A stretch of DNA of 64,000 nucleotides. Source: Mercenaria mercenaria. Taxonomy: Eukaryota; Mollusca; Bivalvia; Venerida; Veneridae. The notes under the pieces were generated by a model. That model was given only the letters and a program-made list of their open reading frames with translations, had not been told where the DNA came from and did not search any database. The stretch lies in assembly GCF_021730395.1 (NCBI RefSeq), contig NW_026461153.1, positions 1 to 64,000 on the forward strand, in the 5' to 3' direction. Shown piece by piece: positions 45,185-55,560 of this stretch (within the stretch, counting starts at the first letter, position 1; each line of letters starts with the position of its first letter). The position numbers were made by a program, and so were the translations under genes.

Positions 45185-46570
45185 CAAACAAGAGGGTCAT
45201 GATGACCTTTGAGTGCTCATATGAGTAATATGAGCTGCACGTTTCAGCTGTTGCTTAAATATCAAGAAAGTAAGTCAGGAATTCACATTCATGGTCACTG
45301 AAAGTCAGTTCTAAGATCGATGTGCAAAACTGTATGTGCCATCTAAATTTCAAGGCTCTATCTTAAAAACCAAAACAAAGAAGGTCAAAGTCAACTGACC
45401 TCTATTTACTTGGGGTCATCAGGTAATAAAACAGTCTAGAATATACGATCAGAAAAAATTTAAAGTATTTTTTTATATGAAACATTTAACAACTGACACT
45501 CGGGACATGGCTTCTTTTCTCCCCAGGGGTATAATTTGAACATTCTTGTTAGAGAACCACTAGGCAATACAAATATCAAAGGCCTAGGCCTTGAACTTTC
45601 AGACAAGACATTTTTTTTCAAAAGAAAATCTTATATAAGTCTATGTAAAACGTGGGACCCCTGGGGTGGGGCCTCTTTTCATCCCAGGGTTTTACTTTGA
45701 ACTATTTTGATAGAGGACCATAAGGGAATGCTACATACCAAATATCAAAGGCCTAGGTCTTGTGGTTTGAGAGAAGAAGATTTTATTTTCTTTATAAGTC
45801 TGTATCAAACTGGGATCCCTGGGCGAGGCAATTTTTCACCCCAGGGTAATAATTTGAACAAGAAGATTTGTTTTCATAAAAAATCTTATATAAGTCTATG
45901 AAAAATTTGGGACCCCTGGATGGGGCCTCTTTTCGTCCCAGGGTTTTATTTTAAACAATTTTGTTATAGGACCACCAGGCAATACTACGTACAAAATATG
46001 AAAGGCCTGTGTCTTGTGGTTTAAGATAAGAAGTTTTCGTCCTACAAAACTTGAGACCCCCCGCCCCCCAAGGCAGGGCCTCTTTTGACTCCAGAGGCAT
46101 AATTCGAACAATCTTGGTAGAAGACCACTAGATGATGTCATATACCAAATATCAAAGTCCTATCCCCTGTGGTTTTTGACAAAAATATTTTCAAAGTTTT
46201 TTCCTACATAAGTCGGCGGGGCCATATTTGACCCTAGGGGGATAATTGGAACAATCTTGGTGGAGAACCACTAAATGATGTTACATACCAAACAACAAAG
46301 CCCTAGGCCCTGTGGTTTTGGACAAGATTTTTTAAAATCTTTTCCAATATAAATCTATGTAAACCATTTGACACCCCACCCCGCGTCCCCCACCTCACAT
46401 CTGACCCTAGGGGGGATAATTTTAACAAACTGGGTAAAAGACAAGAAGATGATGCCACATACCAAATATCAAAGCCCTAGCTACTGTGGTTTTGGACAAA
46501 AATATTTTTTTAGTTTTTCCTTTCGGTTGTTCTGTATGAAATTCATTTCTTTGACTAATTTTTAATAAGG
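45185..46570 (+). repeat. Old dispersed repeat R2, long copy with ~6 tandem units
   Basis: It starts with 'acaagagggtcatgatgacc' and 'gagtaatatgagctgcacgt'. A unique part matches the reverse of 26860-27128. About six divergent units of roughly 160-180 bp follow, each with 'ggggcctcttttcatcccag', 'ggaccac', 'taccaaatatcaaaggccta' and 'gtggttt'. It shows that the internal units vary in number between copies. Confidence 0.75.
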
Positions 46571-46669
46571 GTCATACAAGGAACGTTCCTGGGTGCGTTA
46601 TATTTTGCACAAAGTGTGCGTTTATTTCTGTATCAAAATACAAAAAAAACACCTAAGATTTTGACAAAG

Positions 46670-47450
46670 GACTATGTTGTTTTCTACTGCCTATAAATGT
46701 CAACTATGTATTGAAACTAACATAAGTTGTTAAGGTTACGAAGTAGGCCTTGAGAAACAAAAATCAAACAACATCAAATCATAGAAAGAAAGAGTTGTTT
46801 GACATGAAAATTGAACAGCACGTACAACATGTATATTACTTTACGAAACAAGTGTCAGTATACTGATATAAACACTGAATTCCAGAAAATGACTGCCTAT
46901 AGGAGCCCTGCTTCCGGAAAGTCAAACGCCTTCAAAAACTCACCATTTTCAAAGAACTGTTACACATGTTCGTTTTGATGCATTTGCAATAGCGTGCGAG
47001 TGGTGAAATTTCACATAACAAGGTGGAACACAGTTTTCAGCAATTGCTTATCTTTATTTCTTTACAAATGTCATTCATTTTCAAAGGGAGACAACTTTTT
47101 CTCGACGATTACTTAAAATAATCGGAAAAAGTTGTCTCCCATTGAAAATGAATACCATTTGTGCTTAAAATAATCGCAAAAGGTTGTATTCCTTTGCAAA
47201 TGAATGCCATTTGTACTTAAAATATTCCAAAAAATTGAATAATTTTAATGTCGGAGGTTATTTCTAAGGTCATGGAGTTTGACTGGCGAGCTTGTAATGA
47301 CAACAACTTTCGAGGTCAGTTGCTCAATGAAGTGTGTCAGTCAATCAAGTGTGACTTACCAAATCAAAGTGTTCCTTCTCAAGAGAAGAAACAATTAGCA
47401 TGTGATCGATCTCTATACAATAGACCATAGTTACTGAGTGAGTGAAAGAG
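46670..47450 (+). repeat. Dispersed repeat R1, copy 2
   Basis: Longest of the three R1 copies. Blocks shared with 70-620 are at 46677-46735 and 47250-47400. A block shared with 58930-59165 is at 46800-47010 ('ttgaacagcacgtacaacat', 'catttgcaatagcg'). The last part reads as FRGQLLNEVCQSIKCDLPNQ followed by SVPSQEKKQL. A palindrome sits at 47072-47154. Confidence 0.65.
47072..47154. repeat. ~38-bp-arm palindrome
   Basis: The left arm 'cattcattttcaaagggaga' plus 'caactttttct' and the right arm ending 'cattgaaaatgaata' fold back around 'acttaaaataa'. A second imperfect copy of the right arm ('gcaaaaggttgtattccttt') follows at 47174. It interrupts repeat R1 copy 2 and could be a small insertion. 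Confidence 0.65.
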
Positions 47451-47689
47451 CTGTACATATTTTTACAATGTATAAAACAAACCAAAACTATTTTTGCCCT
47501 CATTATATCTTCACCAAATCAGTAAAATTGTGCCTTGTTCTGTTCAATTAAATGTTAAATTAATAGTATCACAATCTAATTATATCATGTCAACATATGT
47601 TTTCAATATTCGGTGCCTTACATAAACCAAACTAGTGACAAAGTTTTTTTACCCACATGCCCAATATTTGAGTCCAAGATTCCCTAAAT

Positions 47690-48590
47690 ATAAACATTCT
47701 GACAGTTTCGGGAAGATTGGAGCAAACAAAGTGGCCTCTATAGTGTATACACACTTTTCCTTTGATTTGACATAGATACCTAGTTTATGGCCTTGTGTGA
47801 CCTATATTCGAAGTCATTCAAGACGTTATGATAAAAATGCTCTGACCAAGTTTAATAACATTTACTGTTTTTTATGTAAATCCTGATCAAATTTCCTCAA
47901 CATCCTACTTAAAATGTAGCCCCTATTGCAAACACAATAATTTTTAATTTTTTAGACCTAGTTTCTGACCCAAAATGGCCCATACTCAAACTAGATTTTA
48001 TCAAGGCAATCATTCTGACCAAATTTCATGAAGATCAGTTGAAAAAAAACAGCCTCTTTTGCACACACAAGGTTTTTTATTTCACCTAGTGATCTAGTTT
48101 TTGACCTCAGGTGATCTATTTCGAACTTGGTCTAGAATTTACCAAGTTCATCATTCTGACTAAGTTTCATGCAGATCAGTTGAAAAATACAGCCTTTATC
48201 GCATACACAACGTGTTTTTTTGATTTGACTTAGTGACCTAGTTTTTAATTCCAGATGACCCATCTTCAAATTTGGCCTAGTTTTTATCAACGTTATCATT
48301 CTGACCAAATTTCATGAAGATCAGTTGAAAAGAATCAGCCTCTATTGCATACACAAGCTTTTTTATTTCACCTAGTGACCAACTTTTTGACCTTAGATGA
48401 TCTATTTTCGAACTTGGTCTAGATTTTGCCAAGTTCATCATTCTGACTAAGCTTCATGAAGATCAATTGAAAACAGCCTCTACTGCATACACAAGCTAAA
48501 TGTTGACAGACGACGGACGACAGAGGACAGACGACGGACGCCGGACATCGACAACTCACCTGTGCATTGCTCAGGTGAACTAAAAATACA
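47690..48590 (-). repeat. Divergent tandem repeat ending in a CTCAGGTGA terminus
   Basis: About five units contain 'ctgaccaaatttcatgaaga', 'tcagttgaaaa', 'cagcctctattgcatacaca' and 'acctagtgacctagtttttg'. A GA/CGGA-rich stretch ('gacagacgacggacga', 48502-48550) and 'tgctcaggtgaactaaaa' close it. It is the same superfamily as 16258-16900 and the terminus at 51290. Confidence 0.75.
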
Positions 48591-48684
48591 TTGGTGCAAA
48601 TTATGCTTACATTTTAAATGTTTAGAATAAAAGTTTTACGGATCAAAGATATTTTACTTTGTTCCTTATTATTTTTAATTTCAG

Positions 48685-48763
48685 CGCGTATGCACACTAC
48701 TATTGGTTTGGGATATGCTGATTTTACTGTCGACGCTGACACCAATTCAAAGAATGGTGGGAA
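48685..48763 (+). CDS. Candidate internal exon of an unrecognised gene
   Basis: A strong acceptor (pyrimidine-rich, 'tttttaatttcag') precedes 79 bp that stay open in two frames, and an excellent donor 'gtaagtg' follows. In the phase compatible with 60185-60289 it reads CTLLLVWDMLILLSTLTPIQ, a hydrophobic segment. In the other open frame it reads TTIGLGYADFTVDADTNSKN. I recognise no family. The two candidate exons may not belong together. Confidence 0.35.
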
Positions 48764-48959
48764 GTAAGTGCATCCATTACATCAAATAAATTAAAGCATT
48801 TTTTAATGAATTTTCATGAAATTTACGTGTACACTTATATTTTACACACAAAGGATTTTTCTTATCTCATGAAATGACTAGTTCAGTACAATGAAACATA
48901 CCAATGCCAGCAATCGCACTAGCCATTTTTCATCAACATTACGTTGGCGGTTGGTCAGC

Positions 48960-49880
48960 GGGTTAGCTCCTCAGCAGTCCCATCCCAACCCCAAGCCCCT
49001 TCACGATGACATTTTTCCTTTCAAAAATCATTTTCTTTACTTCCAGTTTCATGTGTTTTGCTCTTGTCCCTAAGTATCCCTTCATCACACACCAACATTA
49101 TCCGGGTCCTAGATAACCTACATTCTACATCAGTATTTCTAATTTTCGTTTGCTACGCCTTTTAGTGTCTAAGTTTCCCTTTACAAACCCACCCACATTA
49201 TTCCTCCTTTTCAACCCCACAAAAAAAAACTATTTTAGTAATTGAATGTTCGGTTACTTGTTTTCCGTTTTCTGTCATATAGTTGCGTATTCTTTCTTAC
49301 CCCCTCCCACCCACTCGTTTCAAAAAAGGCATTTCTTTGACTTTTAAATATTTGTAAATATTGCTTTTGTCATTAAGTATTCCGTCATCAATCCTGTCAT
49401 CACTCGCCAATATAATTCCCCACACAACCTACTGCCCAGATTATCTTCTTTCCTTTTAGTTTGTTATGATTTTTATAGTGTTTCTTAGCTTCACTTCTCA
49501 AACCCGCCCACATTATCCCTCCCTCCTATCTTTCCAGCAAAACTATCTCAGTGAGTTAATATTTTGTTACTTGTTTTCTGTCATATGGTTTCGTGTTATT
49601 TATAATACCCGTCCCCCAACACTATCACCAAAAAAAAACCCACCCACATCCCCATATCTCCATTTCCTTATTAGTTCTTATGGTTTCAATTGCTTAAGTT
49701 TCTAGATATTGATTTTTGTTTTCCCATACCCCGCGTGTCCCCAAACGTTTTAATTGTTTTAATTATTTCAATTATTTTAACGTATTATGTTATTTTCACC
49801 TAATTGTTATTCTTATAATTGGTTTTTACTCAACACCCCTTCCTCCCAACACCCGTCCTCGGCCCTCCCCTTACAGACAA
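48960..49880 (+). repeat. Divergent ~315-bp tandem repeat, C/T-rich
   Basis: 'cccacccacattattcctcc' (about 49187) and 'cccgcccacattatccctcc' (about 49502) mark two units. 'gttacttgttttc' and 'tctgtcatatagttgcg' or 'tggtttcg' recur with the same spacing, and a poorer third unit may follow. The strand asymmetry (few Gs on top) is marked. No gene. Confidence 0.55.
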
Positions 49881-50164
49881 TAATACCCGTTTATAGATAT
49901 TTTGCCGCTGTGAGCTGCAGTAATGATAAAAAAACAAGATGTAGACATCTAAAACATTTTAATGAAGTGCTCATCAGGCACTGTCTATAGTTTTTTTAGA
50001 TTACTTTGTGAAAATATGTCATTTTAATGGAACAGAAAAAATTTCTCGTTATTCTTATTAATGTCTATGCCAAAATTTATACAATAATGCGAGTTTAAAG
50101 CATTTCTATATCAGGCCTTGGAACATTTGCATAAAATACCTTTTGGTGTCTAGTACAAACAAGC

Positions 50165-50340
50165 GAGCTGGCTGACGCAATGATCCAATGGATAAAACGC
50201 CGTGCTATGAAATTAGGTGTTGTAAGTTCGAGTCTCGAATTTCCAACTAAAATTATTAACGTTTGAATGGACGTCTCGCGTATTGATGCTTTACACCTGG
50301 CACGCCCAAGAACCACGTAAGCTTCTGGGAATGGAGCATT
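50165..50340 (+). mobile_element. tRNA-derived SINE, 5' part
   Basis: 'atgatccaatggataaaacg' (A-box region) and 'gtaagttcgagtctcg' (B box) resemble an Arg-type tRNA, followed by a unique body. No terminator or tail is recognised, so the 3' limit is a guess. Confidence 0.5.
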
Positions 50341-50601
50341 TTCTTATCCAGCACTGTACTATCCTCAATTAAAATAACCAACATTCTTCATCAGAAGCAA
50401 CCCATGTGGATAACCTGTGACAACTATAAATATGTTTAGATACACACATAATGCAAACAAAACAATCGGCATTTCAAGCAGAGCTGAAATCTCTGACCAG
50501 TTTTGGATAGCGACATTGTACAGTTGTGGATAGTGACTGGGCATAATGTGGGTAAATGCATTAAAATAAAGACTGCAGATATCCACTTTTTGGTATCCAC
50601 T

Positions 50602-50670
50602 GGTGCACAGGCTTGTCTGGATCCATTCTGGTCTTTAACCCACTATGTTGGTTTTCTCATGGCGCGCCTC
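50602..50670 (+). repeat. Conserved dispersed block, copy 2
   Basis: It matches 5029-5100, including 'gttttctcatggcgcg' at 50650-50665. It is followed directly by the MITE piece with 'atctaaatagcatg'. Confidence 0.55.
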
Positions 50671-51003
50671 ATAAGTCATTTCTATCTAAATAGCATGTTT
50701 GAAACTGAATTTCAAGTTAATAACTATTTTCAAGTGGCTATTTAGAGTAGCCAGAGTAGCCAGAACTCTGGTCACTATGACTGGCCAGAGTAGCCAGAGT
50801 TCAGCAAGAGTAGCCACAATTCTGGTTACTCTGGTTGGCCAGAAAAGCAAGAGTAGCCAGAAATCTTGTTACTCTGGCTGGCCAGAGTAGCCGAGTAACC
50901 AGGATGTCACTTGCTCTGGCTACTTTGGCTAGCCAGAACAGCCAGAATGTACGAGATGTCCATTGGTTCTAGCTGCCCGGGATAGCCAGAATAGCCAGAG
51001 AAA
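50671..51003. repeat. CCAGAGTAGCCAG palindromic array, copy 1, fused to MITE left half
   Basis: The MITE-like segment 50680-50740 ('aatttcaagttaataactat') passes straight into about 20 degenerate units of 'gagtagccagagtagcc' in both orientations, with TGGCCA centres. It is able to form many alternative hairpins. No coding meaning. Confidence 0.8.
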
Positions 51004-51029
51004 ATACTGTAATACCTATTGCGACATGA

Positions 51030-51165
51030 CCCTTTTGGTACTATCAGGTTTGAGTTTATAGTGTTTTATATGTATCAAGTGTATTATCGTACCATCGTGC
51101 ATCGCGGTTTAGTATTAAATAAAAAGTCACGATTGTCCAAACGGAACGCCGTACAAGACAGTGTG
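51030..51165 (-). repeat. Fragment with ACGGYGTTCCGT terminus
   Basis: Read on the minus strand, 'gtacggcgttccgtttggac' (about 51156-51137) is followed by sequence containing 'accgcgatgcacgatggtac'. The first ten bases resemble the end of the CGCGAAAACGCG element. Relationship is uncertain. Confidence 0.35.
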
Positions 51166-51284
51166 AAAATGATGAAAAGTCAATTTACTGAACAAAATTG
51201 ATTGGTAAAACTAAGTTAGATTAAATGATATTTAATAGTTACCATTATATATTGAATGACCCCCGTACACTATACTTGAAATTT

Positions 51285-51848
51285 TTAGCTCGTGTCACTG
51301 TGTGACAAGGTGAGGTTTTGTGATCAACTTTTGTCTTGTCTATCAGATTGAGTTAGGCTCTTTGACTGAACTCAGTACTTACTCCATTTTATATTGTAAA
51401 ACCTTAAATATCTTCTCAAGTATCACAAGACCCAGAGCTTAGATATTTTGCAAGAAGCATTGGCAAGTACATCTGTTTCAAAATTGTTCAAATCATGGAC
51501 TCCGAGGTCATATTGGATCTGCACTGGGGCTTTAAGTTTCACATAGAGTTTTCACATAGGGTAATATATTAAATCCTAGAAAATATTCTTATTTTCCTTT
51601 TGGACCAGACTTTATATATTTTGTATGTAGCATGGCCTGGTGAATGTCTCTCTTACAATTGAGAAAATCATGTCCCCTGATGTCAAAATTGCCCCCGCTT
51701 GTACTAATGAGCTTGCAAAGTCTTACAGGAAATGCTATATAGAATAAAACATGAAATACTTACATAGCAAAAATCTTTTTCAGAGCTGAAATATTTTGCA
51801 TGTAAATTAGTAAAATTTATACATCTTTCTGATTATATCAAGTTTGAA
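51285..51848 (-). repeat. AGCTCACCTG-family repeat, left part, split by a LINE
   Basis: The hairpin terminus 'gtcactgtgtgacaaggtga' (51294-51313) is followed by units with 'atattttgcaagaagca', 'ttcaaaattgttcaaatcat' and 'gtagcatggcctggtgaa'. The repeat resumes at about 53449 ('acgacccccagggcaa') beyond the inserted LINE. Confidence 0.6.
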
Positions 51849-53443
51849 ATGGATAAAGGTCATCTCATAGGCATGATTTTACTTGATCTCCAGAAGGCAT
51901 TTGACACTGTGGATCATTCTATCCTTCTTATGAAACTTGAAGGCCTTGGTCTTGGCCCTGATGTATTATGTTGGTTCAGATCATATTTATCTGACAGACA
52001 ACAACTTGTAGATGTCTCTGGAACCTTTTCTAAGCCTTGTAAAATTACTTGTGGTGTTCCGCAAGGGTCAATACTAGGACCTCTTTTGTTTTTAATTTAT
52101 GTGAATGATATGTCTGCAGTGGTTAAAAATAAACTGTTACTCTATGCTGATGATTCTGCTATATTGGTCTCTGGTAAAACTAAGTCATCTATTGAAAATG
52201 ATCTAGCTAAAGATCTTGAAATGGTTAGTCAATGGTTAATTGATAATAAATTGTCTTTACATCTGGGTAAAACTGAATCTATTATATTTGGTTCCAAGCC
52301 TAAACTTAGGACTAATAGGGACCTTAATATAAAGTGTAATGGTCAAATTATTAATCCTACCTCAGCTGTCAAATACTTGGGTGCAACCTTAGATCAGAGT
52401 TTAACTGGTAAATCTATGGCTAGTTCCATTATTAAGAAAGCTGATGCCAGGTTAAAATTTCTTTATAGAAAGAAGGCCTATCTTAATGAACATACTAAAA
52501 GACTTTTGGTTTTATCCCTTATTCAATGACATTTTGACTATGCTTGTTCATTTTGGTATCCTGGTTTAACAAAATTTTGGAAGGACAAACTACAGGTTAC
52601 ACAAAATAAATTGATCCGATTTGTATTGAACTTGGAACACAGATGTCATATTGAACAACATCATTTTATTTCCCTAGACTGGTTACCCGTTTCCAGATGA
52701 GTTGAACAAATTACTCTTTGTCATGTTTTTAAAATAAAAAATGGTCAATCCCCTGATTACATGGATCATCATATCGTTAAACAGGATTATGTTCACGCAT
52801 ACCAAACTAGATCTAGCCAAAATGGGTCATTTGTGCCACCGAAAGTTAAAGGTTTTGGCCTAAAGTCTTTTTCCTACTTGGGCTGCAAGTTATGGAACAT
52901 GCTGCCTCCCCACATAAGACAATTGCCCAACATAACTAGTTTTAAAAGGGCGGTAAAGGACCACTTTCTTAACGATAAGTTTCATTGCTGAACTTATGTG
53001 TTCTTTCTGTTATCTAGTCCCTGGTTGTAATGCATTTTTTTAAGAAATTATATTTTTACAATGTACTGTGATATTGATGTGATATTGGTGTCTATTTATT
53101 CATATGTCTTTCGTTTAATTAAGAATCATAAATTGAGCAATTATAATTACATATGCATAACATATACGTAATTTTATAATAATGAACTCGGTAATTTTTT
53201 ATATATATTCATGTTAATGTTTCATGCCTCTCTATGTCAGACCATTGGTACCAAGGACCACAATGGAAATAAGAGATTTTTTTCTCTTTCTTGTGTCATC
53301 CTTGATATTGATGTGACTGACATAGTTCATAACACATTACTTCATATGACAACTTTTATATGTGATTATAAATTTTATTATATGCATGTATTGTAACTAT
53401 GTTATGTTTGCTCAATTATCGAAATAAATCTATCTATCTATCA
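51849..53443 (+). mobile_element. 5'-truncated LINE with (ATCT)n tail
   Basis: One frame runs from GMILLDLQKAFDTVDHSILL through GVPQGSILGPLLFLIYVNDM (near 52055), LLYADDSAILVSGKTKSSI and VKYLGATLDQSLTGKSM. After two in-frame stops (52527-52529 and near 52698) it reaches SFSYLGCKLWNMLPPHIRQL and ends at 52991. The 3' end is 'gaaataaatctatctatcta' at 53421-53440. Possible 5-bp target duplication 'atgga' (51849 and 53443). The RT type is one very common in cnidarian and molluscan genomes, distinct from the LINE at 20.4 kb. It is young but dead. Confidence 0.85.
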
Positions 53444-54112
53444 TGGAGTTCTTTCAAACTTGATTGAATCACGACCCCCAGGGCAATATTAGTCTCTAAT
53501 TGTGGATTATCAATATAATTCTGATCTTATACAATATAAGTTTAAAATTTCCAGAATGCCCAGAATTTAGAGTTAACAAATTTGAGTGTAAAAAAAAAGG
53601 ATTTTTATTTCAAGGCTTCTTGGTTTACAAACTTCGTAAGATATTGGGTCATGGTAATTTTCCAAATGTATTTGGTAAAATTATAAAACGTTTTATTAAA
53701 AGAGGTTACGATCCAACTGTTTTGAGACATACCGCATGTTTAGTGTTCAACCCGTTTACAGTTGGACACTACGCTTCCCTCTTTGATTGTGTCTGACGGA
53801 AGAGGGGGAGGACTCTATGATAAGCAGTTTATAAATCCTACCATGACTGAACTGTTTTGATATTTGTCTTCTGGCCTGTTTCGTCGGGCCCTTAAGGGTG
53901 TTTCTCTTGTTGTTCTGTCTTCTGAAAAGGCACTGAGTACATATGTTTTTGGTTCTTAAGGTTTGCTTTTTATATATTTATACACCAGCATTTTTGTGTT
54001 TTACATGCCATGCCTTTTTGTTTCCATTACGTGTGTAAGAGATTCACCTGGACGGGATTACTTTTATTTACACTGTCCCGTGTCTTTGGAACATGGTGGG
54101 GGTAAGAGTGAG

Positions 54113-54190
54113 GTTGGGTGCGCACCATAAACCGGTTCAAGCTCCCCAGTGGTGTTTTTGCCACTGACCGTTCCAAGGCGGTGCCCCACT
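54113..54190 (+). other. Palindromic structured block in PLE 3' UTR (copy A)
   Basis: The order is GGTGCGCACC, TAAACCGGTTCA, hairpin CAGTGG/CCACTG, then CTGACCGTTCCAAGGCGGTG. Same order as 4829-4905 and 55283-55360. Confidence 0.7.
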
Positions 54191-54229
54191 GTGTTCCTTT
54201 GTTTGTTCGTTTTGTCCTGATGTGTTGGC

Positions 54230-54285
54230 TTTGTGTGTGTGTGTGTTCCTTTGTTTGTTCGTTTTGTCCTAATCTAATGTGTTGG

Positions 54286-54323
<38 letters not shown>
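54230..54323 (+). repeat. (GT)n microsatellite in PLE copy A
   Basis: Two GT runs (54234-54246 and 54288-54322) separated by a duplicated 'tttgtttgttcgttttgtcc'. Copy B has a mutated, shorter GT/GC run at the same place (55402-55450). Confidence 0.8.
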
Positions 54324-54325
<2 letters not shown>

Positions 54326-54436
54326 TTCGTTTTGAGGAGGCTGCGTTTTTGGTGCGTGGCATTCCCTGTTTGATATTTGTCTTTGTTTTTTTCTGTTTTT
54401 TTATTTATTTAACTAAAGTGTTTGCCTTGCTTCATT

Positions 54437-55560
54437 TTTAGATTTACATCTCTCTATTTATGACAATATTATACATACCAAAATTTATGACAAGAGGGAT
54501 GATTTTAATTTTAGTGTTGTAAATTTTCCCCGTTTGGATTGGGATGTACCTTAAGCTACATTTTATGGGGTATATATTTTTCCATTAATTCGGTTTGCCA
54601 ATGTCAATCATTTTAATGAACGTAATCAATATATTACAAGTAAACTTCTTCAGCAAGGCTACCGTTATTACAAATTGCGTAAATATTTTGCTAAATTTTA
54701 CTATCGTAATTCTGATTTAGTTTTAAAATTCAATAGTAATTTAAAGACACTTCTGCGAGGAGGTATTTCTAAACCCGTTTTTATAGGGATGTGGTTTACA
54801 AACTTCCTAAGATCTTGGGTCATGGTAATTTTGCAAACTTATTTGGTAAAATTATAAAACGTTTTATTAAAAGAAGTTACGACCCAACTGTTTTGAGACA
54901 TACCGCATGTTTAGTGTTCAACCCGTTTACAGTTGGACATTACGCTTCCCTCTTTGATTGTGTCTGACGGAAGAGGGGGAGGACTCTATGATAAGCAGTT
55001 TTTAAATCCTACCATGACTGAACTGTTTTGATATCTGTCTTTTGGCCTGTTTCGTCGGGCCCTTAAGGGTGTTTCTCTTGTTGCTCTGTCTTCTGGAAAG
55101 GCATTGAGTACATACGTTTTTGGTTCTAAAGGTTTGCTTTTTGTATATTTATACACGAGCATTTTTGTGTTTTACATGCCATGCCTTTTTGTTACCATTA
55201 CGTGTGTTAGAGATTCACCTGGAGGGGATTACTTTTATTTACACTGTCCCGTGTCTTTTGAACATGGCGGGGTAAGAGTGAGGTTGGGTGCGCACCATAA
55301 ACCGGTTTAAGCTCCCCAGTGGTGTTTTTGCCACTGACCGTTCCAAGGCGGTGCCCCACTGTGTCCCTTTGTTTGTTCGTTTTGTCCTAATGTGTTGGCT
55401 TTGTGTGTGCGCGCGTGTATGTGTGTATGTGTTGTGCGCGTCTGCGTGCTGTGGGTTTCGTTTTGGGGAGGCTGCGTTTTTGGTACGTGGCATTCCCTGT
55501 TTGATATTTGTCTTTGGGGTTTATTTTTTTTTTCTTTTTCTTTTTTTTTTTGAATTTGCA
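54437..55560 (+). mobile_element. Penelope-like element, partial copy B, head-to-tail with A
   Basis: It opens within the RT at DLHLSIYDNIIHTKIYDKRD (from about 54441), continues with RYYKLRKYFAKFYYRNSDLV (near 54662) and the thumb/C-terminal part, and shares 54790-55530 with copy A. A frame change near 54785 and an in-frame stop near 54553 break it. The join to copy A has copy A's 3' end next to a 5'-truncated copy B. This is the partial tandem arrangement (pseudo-LTR) known for Penelope-like elements. Confidence 0.85.
55283..55360 (+). other. Palindromic structured block in PLE 3' UTR (copy B)
   Basis: The order is GGTGCGCACC, the perfect palindrome TAAACCGGTTTA, hairpin CAGTGG/CCACTG, then CTGACCGTTCCAAGGCGGTG with internal ACCG/CGGT pairing. 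Confidence 0.7.

Larger units (their letters stand above)
53618..54436 (+). mobile_element. Penelope-like element, partial copy A
   Basis: It begins inside the end of the RT domain (YKLRKILGHGNFPNVFGKII, then RRGYDPTVLRHTACL-type sequence at about 53690-53745) and continues through the 3' UTR to about 54436, where copy B starts. Compared with copy B the overlapping 800 bp are nearly identical, so both derive from one event or recent source. It contains the structured block and two GT-rich microsatellites. Confidence 0.85.

Noticed and set aside
1505-50340. tRNA genes at the A/B-box pairs (1.5, 6.2, 29.8, 41.0 and 50.2 kb)
   Set aside because: None folds into a complete clover-leaf, and each runs into a SINE body.
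53618-55560. Hammerhead ribozyme in the PLE repeats
   Set aside because: I looked for the CTGATGA and GAAA core and did not find it, so only a structured block is reported.
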